From contig JAHDBH010000019.1 of assembly GCA_020630495.1 (NCBI GenBank), forward strand, positions 1-47,910: a stretch of DNA of 47,910 nt. Reading direction: 5' to 3'. Under the pieces are notes generated by a model, which saw only the letters and a program-made list of their open reading frames with translations, searched no databases and had not been told where the DNA came from. Position 1 is the first letter of the stretch. Each line of letters starts with the position of its first letter. This document shows positions 43,373 to 47,910 of this stretch, in pieces. This DNA comes from Saprospiraceae bacterium. Lineage in GTDB: Bacteria > Bacteroidota > Bacteroidia > Chitinophagales > Saprospiraceae. The translations under genes were made by a program, and so were the position numbers.

Positions 43373-44587
43373 CTACTGCTCCACCATCTTCCAAGTCCTC
43401 TGGATAGTAGCATCAGTGGTAATGCTGCGAGCAATAGGACATCTCAGTGAAGCGTCCTTCAGTGTGAGGAGCTGCTCAGGATCGAGATGGGATGATAGTG
43501 TGATCGCCATGTGGATTTCTCTAGCGGCATGGAGATTTTTACCTCTCAGTCGATCATCATAGCAACCGTCTACAGAACTTGTAATATCCACATCCTGTAA
43601 GGGGATGCCATGGGCTCTGGCGTGATGCTGTATGTACATAGCGGTACTAGCGCTCAAGGCTGCGAGAAGCAACTGAAAAGGGGAAGGTCCCAAGTCCTCT
43701 GCCCCTACCTTGCTACTCTCATCTGCGAGGAGTGCATGCCGACCAGCCATGATCTCCGTGGTATATCCATCCGGACCTAGATGCGCCGATAGGTAGTCAC
43801 CAGTTGACTCTGTCTCTGCTGGTGATTCCTCTATATATCTGCTGAGCCAGCTTGCGACCATATTGCCTACGTAGTGGGCGTCTTCCTTGGAGCTCAGCAT
43901 GTGATCTGCGCCATCTAGTGAGATGAAGCTCTTGGGGTGATAGGCAGCTTGATAGATTTTGGCGGCATTATCTATTTCTACGATGGCGTCCTGTGGTGAG
44001 TGCATGACCAGGATGGGCTTTTTTAATTTTCGTAGTACGCCGTACATGTTTTTCTCGCGCAGATCATCGATAAATTGTTTTTTGATCGTGAAGGATCTGC
44101 CACCTATGCTTACAGTGGCCATTCCAGATTCTTCTATATCTTCTAGTCTCTCGGAGAGTAAATGAGTCACGTGCTCTGGCTCAGAAGGCGTGCCTATGGT
44201 GGCTATGGCTCTGATGGAATCTAGCTGAGCCGCAGCGAATATGACGGAAGCTCCACCGAGCGAATGACCTACCAGCAGCTGTGGAGATTCATAATATTTA
44301 CCGAGATAATCTGCTGCAGCAAGTAGATCACTTACATTGCTACTGAAATTGGTCTCTGCAAAGTCGCCCTCGCTCTCTCCCAATCCGGCGAAATCAAATC
44401 TGAGCACCGCAATACCGTGCTGCGTGAGGCAGCGGGCAATATATCGCGTGGCGGATAGATTCTTGTTTCCTGTAAAGACGTGGGCCAATATGGCGTAAGC
44501 CCTGGGCTTTCCATCTGCTGGATGCTCCAGACGAGCAGCTAGTGCGAGACCTTCCTTATTCGTAAATGTGATTTTCTTTATTCCCAT
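43373..44587 (-). CDS. alpha/beta hydrolase-OsmC fusion protein
   Basis: A 404-aa bifunctional protein. Residues ~1-250 are an alpha/beta hydrolase with nucleophile elbow GHSLGGAS, acid in SPQDAIVEID and His in DGADHML. Residues ~265-404 are an OsmC/Ohr-like domain (STGDYLSAHLGPDGY, LGPSPFQLLLAALSAS and a Cys in LRCPIARS), which in relatives reduces organic hydroperoxides. This fusion is known in many bacteria. The start is the ATG giving MGIKKITFTNKEG; seven codons upstream are discarded. A TAAATTTG box at 44633-44640 is 45 nt upstream. It lies 118 bp before the ATP-grasp cassette on the same strand. Confidence 0.92.
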   Translation of the reverse strand: MGIKKITFTNKEGLALAARLEHPADGKPRAYAILAHVFTGNKNLSATRYIARCLTQHGIAVLRFDFAGLGESEGDFAETNFSSNVSDLLAAADYLGKYYESPQLLVGHSLGGASVIFAAAQLDSIRAIATIGTPSEPEHVTHLLSERLEDIEESGMATVSIGGRSFTIKKQFIDDLREKNMYGVLRKLKKPILVMHSPQDAIVEIDNAAKIYQAAYHPKSFISLDGADHMLSSKEDAHYVGNMVASWLSRYIEESPAETESTGDYLSAHLGPDGYTTEIMAGRHALLADESSKVGAEDLGPSPFQLLLAALSASTAMYIQHHARAHGIPLQDVDITSSVDGCYDDRLRGKNLHAAREIHMAITLSSHLDPEQLLTLKDASLRCPIARSITTDATIQRTWKMVEQ

Positions 44588-44632
44588 GATCAGATAATTT
44601 AAGCACACCGAATGTACGTACCCTCAACTTCA

Positions 44633-44640
44633 CAAATTTA
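44633..44640 (-). promoter_or_regulatory. -7 element upstream of the hydrolase-OsmC gene
   Basis: TAAATTTG on the minus strand matches TAnnTTTG exactly, 45 nt before the ATG at 44587 and just past the stop of the TPR-glycosyltransferase gene. No TTG is seen at the usual spacing. Confidence 0.45.
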
Positions 44641-44646
44641 CTGCGC

Positions 44647-47600
44647 TCAAGAATCCTCCTTGACGGATGAAAGCGAAGTAGCGGAGAGGGTCACATGGTA
44701 GTCCCGGTGAAACCAACTAGCATCAGTATTCTTGTACGGCATAGGTAGATGTGGAAAGATATATGATCTATAATCACTGCCGCTCAGTATGGCCAGCGGT
44801 GTGATGACTGGAGATCGCGATGGAGATCGCGTGACGATATGAGCCGCCACCGCTGCGCTGAGAAGCGCGGGCCCTGTCTGGAACCACGGCCCTTCATTAG
44901 CATAGCTATGCAGCGTCTCAGTGGCCTGGTCTAGAGCGCGCTTGATGATAGCATGCTGTGGCACGCAGCCTATAAGATTGTTTCCTACACTTCCCAGATC
45001 TTCCTGATGAGCCACAAACTGGAAGCCTCTAGCTCTGAGTGGTTCCAAACTAGCGACGGACATATCGTCCACATCGACATAGAAGCCACCATAGACATAT
45101 AAGCAGGCTAGCCTGAAATAATCGGACTCCATAGCCGCATGTTTGCAAAGCTCAAATGCCTGCGTCACGCGCTCACTTAAGTGCGCTCTGAGAAAAGAGC
45201 GAGCCATCTTCTTGGAATATCTGATGTAAGTATACTCAGGATGAAACTCTTGTAATCGCTGCGCCACTTGCTGGATTCCTCGAGGAAGCGCGGTACTGTC
45301 CCAGTACTGGATGATCCTGCGAGGAATGAGCTTGAGATCACTATGATCCTCCATCATGCACTGCTGCCAGTAAGATCGTTGACGCAGATGTAGACAAGTG
45401 TAAATCCCGCTACCCAGATACCACGGATCGCGGCGTACCAGGTCATGCAGGTTTTTCCATTGCATATCAAGATCTCCTTCTTTACCCAGGAGATCTATAT
45501 AAGCGGGTCGTGCGCGTAGATCATTGATGATCCTATGGATATGACTACGCGTAGGGATGATGGTCCTGCCTGCAGCTGCAGATTGGCTCAGGTGTGCGGT
45601 TGCTTGTAGCAGTGTCTGTCTTGCCTGTGGAATTTTTCTCTGGGACATCTGCACTATAGCGAGCTGGATGTGATCATGCGCAAAGTGATCTACATGACCC
45701 AGCGCTATAGAAAATTCTCGATGAGCATTGACGTAGTCGTACTCGCGCATATAGGTCTGCGCACGCATCTGATGAAGCTTGTGCAATCGCGCTGCACTCG
45801 AGGGATGTAGCTGGGTCAGTACCTGGCGTGCCTCCCCATATTTTCCTCCACGGAGCAGCAGTTGGCAGAGTGATATTTGGCTCGGAAAGTGATGCGGATG
45901 CATCTCAGCTGTGGATTTTACTAGCGCAGAATACTTCTTGATATCACATTGTCGGTAACGTATAGCGGCAGATCGCTGCAGCAGATCTGGGTCTTCTGGC
46001 CGCAGAGATAGTCCTTTTTCTACTAGGTCTTTCGCTTCATCTAGGAGTGCTTGCTGTAGTAGAAATTGACTGAATTGGAGATGTATTCCTTTTTGCTTTG
46101 GATGATCACTGAGTAGCTTCTGATAGATCTGGTAAGCTGTTTCAGGCCTTTCGGCCAAATGTTCTAATCGTGCTCTGTGCAAGCCTACGCCAAGTGAGTC
46201 GATATCCGCTAGTTCATACACCTTTAGTGCTTCGTCATATTGCCGTTTCTGCTCAAGATCTTGACTCCATGCTCGTAGTAGCGCTGGATGCGGCCCATAC
46301 ATATCATAGAGATCTGTAAAATCCTTGCTTTCCGTGAGATCAGGAATCTTATGACCGATCAAGTGAGAGTCTAGACTGTGTTGATCGTCGGGGATCCGCT
46401 GCCATAATTCTCTCGCCCTGTCAGCATCACCCAAGATGAGATACTCTTGGATCAGCAGTACATATGCTCTAGGTATGATGTCGCTGTCGACAGATAGATC
46501 TACGGCTCTCTGTAGGCAGCTCAGTGCCTTACGATGATCACCGTGGTGTCTGTGATGCAGTCCCAGCTGTACGTGTGCCTGTATAGATTCAGGATGGGTA
46601 TCGATCATATCCTGAAGCGCCTTCTCGGCATCTACTTTAGATCCTAGATCCTTAGCGTATTCTACCCGAGACATGAATGTGTTTACGTGCCGAGGATCCG
46701 CTGTGATGAGCTCATCAAGCACAGCTCGCATAGCTACTTCGTCAGATTGCATGCGCGCTATGGAAAATAGCTTGCGATGAGTGGCTATGATCGTCCCAGC
46801 GGATTGCTTCCCAGCTGGTGCTTCGCGCAGATTAAGGAGCAAATCACGTGCAGTTTCTCGGGCCTTCTTCAGGTCACCTTGCTCGAGCTGTATCTGTACT
46901 TTCCCCAGTGTGGCAGTGCCATGATGAGGATGGAGCGCCAGGACATGATCATAGTGCGTAGCGGCCGTGATAAGTCTGCTTGTCGATCGCATGAGCTGTG
47001 CCGCAAGAAGGTGATAGCGCACACTGGCGCCATACACGTCTTTGTATGTAGTGAGAGCAGCCTGTGCTGATAGATAATCTGAGCGCATGAGGTATAGCTG
47101 TACTATATCCAGAGCGATCTCAGGATGCTGCGCATGGTTCAATGCTGCCTGTAATGTGGTAATGGCCGTTGCATATTCCCTTTGTGCTCGGTAGTACTGA
47201 GCTATGACTCTATAGATCTGCGGCCTGGATATAGCCAGACGAAGTGATTCCTCGTGAGTCGCATGGAGAGCTGTATGATCGTCTAGCGCCATCCAGAGGT
47301 GCAACTGCTGCATGCGTACCTGTGCCGACTGATCCGCTGAGGCCGCCATGTCAGATGCTATGTCCAGACTTGACTGAGCCTCCGAGTAGCGCGACAGCAT
47401 GCGGAGATAGTGCACCGCTCGCAGTCGCCAGCCCAGATGATGTGGATGTGTGTCCAGAAGTGGAGCCAGACACTTATAGGCGTCACTCCACTGCTGCTGC
47501 TGGGCGTAGCACATACTGAGCGAACTCAGCACGAGTGGTGCATCTGGCAGCCGCGATCGCGATGCTTGCAGATCAGAGAGAGCTAGGGAAGGCTCCTCCA

Positions 47601-47910
47601 GCCGATGATATGCTCTGCCACGGCGCAGAAGCACGTGCGGATCATCAGGATGTCTGGTCAGATAAGCTTGCGATAGCTCGAGCGCCAGGTCATATGCCTG
47701 AGTTTCCAGGGCTAGATCAGCGTAGAGTAATACCGCAGGTCGTGTAAGCGTGGTGCGTTCACCTAGTGCCTGGAGCAGTGAGATCGCATCATGGCGTCTG
47801 CTACTTCTACGCAGCGTCTGACAGAGCTCTAGTAGGGTAGGGATCGCAATCGTCTCATCTCTCACAGCGCTGATGAGCTGTGCCTGACTGTGATCTTTCC
47901 AGTACGCTAT
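44647..47910 (-). CDS. TPR-repeat protein with C-terminal OCH1-like (GT32-type) glycosyltransferase, 5' end outside window
   Basis: The frame is open to the right edge, so the true start is not seen; a GTG at 47865 is only an internal candidate, as 15 more sense codons lie upstream of it. Of 1087 visible residues, about the first 800 are TPR-like helical repeats (for example ALSDLQASRSRLPDAP and ALSCLQRAVDLSVD). The last ~230 form a sugar-transferase domain: LIPRRIIQYWDSTALP, then ESDYFRLACLYVYGGFYVDV with the DXD motif encoded at about 45061-45085, then WFQTGPALL. Such GT32-like enzymes transfer a sugar from a nucleotide donor. The TPR part may recognise a protein acceptor. Confidence 0.85.
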   Translation of the reverse strand: MAYWKDHSQAQLISAVRDETIAIPTLLELCQTLRRSSRRHDAISLLQALGERTTLTRPAVLLYADLALETQAYDLALELSQAYLTRHPDDPHVLLRRGRAYHRLEEPSLALSDLQASRSRLPDAPLVLSSLSMCYAQQQQWSDAYKCLAPLLDTHPHHLGWRLRAVHYLRMLSRYSEAQSSLDIASDMAASADQSAQVRMQQLHLWMALDDHTALHATHEESLRLAISRPQIYRVIAQYYRAQREYATAITTLQAALNHAQHPEIALDIVQLYLMRSDYLSAQAALTTYKDVYGASVRYHLLAAQLMRSTSRLITAATHYDHVLALHPHHGTATLGKVQIQLEQGDLKKARETARDLLLNLREAPAGKQSAGTIIATHRKLFSIARMQSDEVAMRAVLDELITADPRHVNTFMSRVEYAKDLGSKVDAEKALQDMIDTHPESIQAHVQLGLHHRHHGDHRKALSCLQRAVDLSVDSDIIPRAYVLLIQEYLILGDADRARELWQRIPDDQHSLDSHLIGHKIPDLTESKDFTDLYDMYGPHPALLRAWSQDLEQKRQYDEALKVYELADIDSLGVGLHRARLEHLAERPETAYQIYQKLLSDHPKQKGIHLQFSQFLLQQALLDEAKDLVEKGLSLRPEDPDLLQRSAAIRYRQCDIKKYSALVKSTAEMHPHHFPSQISLCQLLLRGGKYGEARQVLTQLHPSSAARLHKLHQMRAQTYMREYDYVNAHREFSIALGHVDHFAHDHIQLAIVQMSQRKIPQARQTLLQATAHLSQSAAAGRTIIPTRSHIHRIINDLRARPAYIDLLGKEGDLDMQWKNLHDLVRRDPWYLGSGIYTCLHLRQRSYWQQCMMEDHSDLKLIPRRIIQYWDSTALPRGIQQVAQRLQEFHPEYTYIRYSKKMARSFLRAHLSERVTQAFELCKHAAMESDYFRLACLYVYGGFYVDVDDMSVASLEPLRARGFQFVAHQEDLGSVGNNLIGCVPQHAIIKRALDQATETLHSYANEGPWFQTGPALLSAAVAAHIVTRSPSRSPVITPLAILSGSDYRSYIFPHLPMPYKNTDASWFHRDYHVTLSATSLSSVKEDS

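Noticed and set aside
46144-46160. Another GGCC-GAAA-GGCC hairpin like the intergenic repeats
   Set aside because: It lies inside the TPR coding region and encodes ordinary residues; the resemblance is probably chance.
1-47910. tRNA, rRNA, CRISPR, insertion sequence or prophage
   Set aside because: I looked through the intergenic gaps and gene families and found no supporting structure, repeat array, transposase or phage gene.

Overview
The window looks like a chromosomal segment of a Bacteroidota bacterium, and the gene content would fit the Saprospiria. Three things point there. Two exported proteins (32270-34291 and 34620-37763) end in type IX secretion (T9SS) type A sorting domains. Several genes have the phylum's TTG-N18..20-TAnnTTTG promoter. 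The family mix is also typical: DUF1800/DUF1501 pair, short-lid adenylate kinase, two-domain L25, Omp28-like and SprB-like proteins. The phylum is well supported; anything finer is inference. By eye most of the window is near 50% GC, but the first ~1.05 kb is clearly AT-richer.

Layout. 1-1050: AT-rich edge with a cut-off membrane protein and an unrecognised 240-aa protein. 1181-4735 (minus): a housekeeping run, prs, rplY (L25/Ctc), a nitrilase-family amidase, an NlpC/P60 lipoprotein and adk, with internal promoters. 4858-6582 (plus): overlapping DUF2752 and TM2 membrane proteins, then an EamA transporter. 6845-14719 (plus): a three-gene operon of DUF1800, a Tat-exported DUF1501 protein with a dockerin-like tail, and a 1366-aa secreted protein with an N-terminal cohesin-like sandwich and twelve ~88-aa repeats. 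14740-25785: core metabolism and regulation (aspS, exonuclease III, a periplasmic thioredoxin-like protein, a class III aminotransferase, rpoN, aminopeptidase P, a 45-aa membrane peptide, mscL, 3-hydroxyacyl-CoA dehydrogenase). 25782-32119: a TIGR04283-type glycosyltransferase, DUF547, an outer-membrane barrel, an M48 protease, a MATE transporter and a Sua5-type tRNA-modification enzyme. 32270-37763: two tandem T9SS cargo proteins, each with a CxxC thioredoxin-like domain and each preceded by the same 12-bp element about 97 bp before the ATG.

37864-43254 (minus) is the most intriguing part. An uncharacterised, possibly circularly permuted ATP-grasp protein, a GshB-like ATP-grasp ligase and an AstE/aspartoacylase-like zinc hydrolase overlap end to start, then MscS and CorA follow. 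This reads as a small-molecule or peptide amide-ligase cassette coupled to osmotic or ion channels. 43373-47910 holds an alpha/beta-hydrolase-OsmC fusion and a TPR-glycosyltransferase protein that runs off the right edge.

Transcription signals are visible at several genes. In prs, the EamA gene, the aminotransferase and the MATE gene the TAnnTTTG box (AATCTTTG at the EamA gene) lies only 4-7 nt before the start codon, which suggests leaderless or nearly leaderless mRNAs. A near-consensus sigma-54 site precedes the thioredoxin-like gene, about 1.5 kb from rpoN. Three strong terminators are present. I saw no tRNA, rRNA, CRISPR array, insertion sequence or phage gene.
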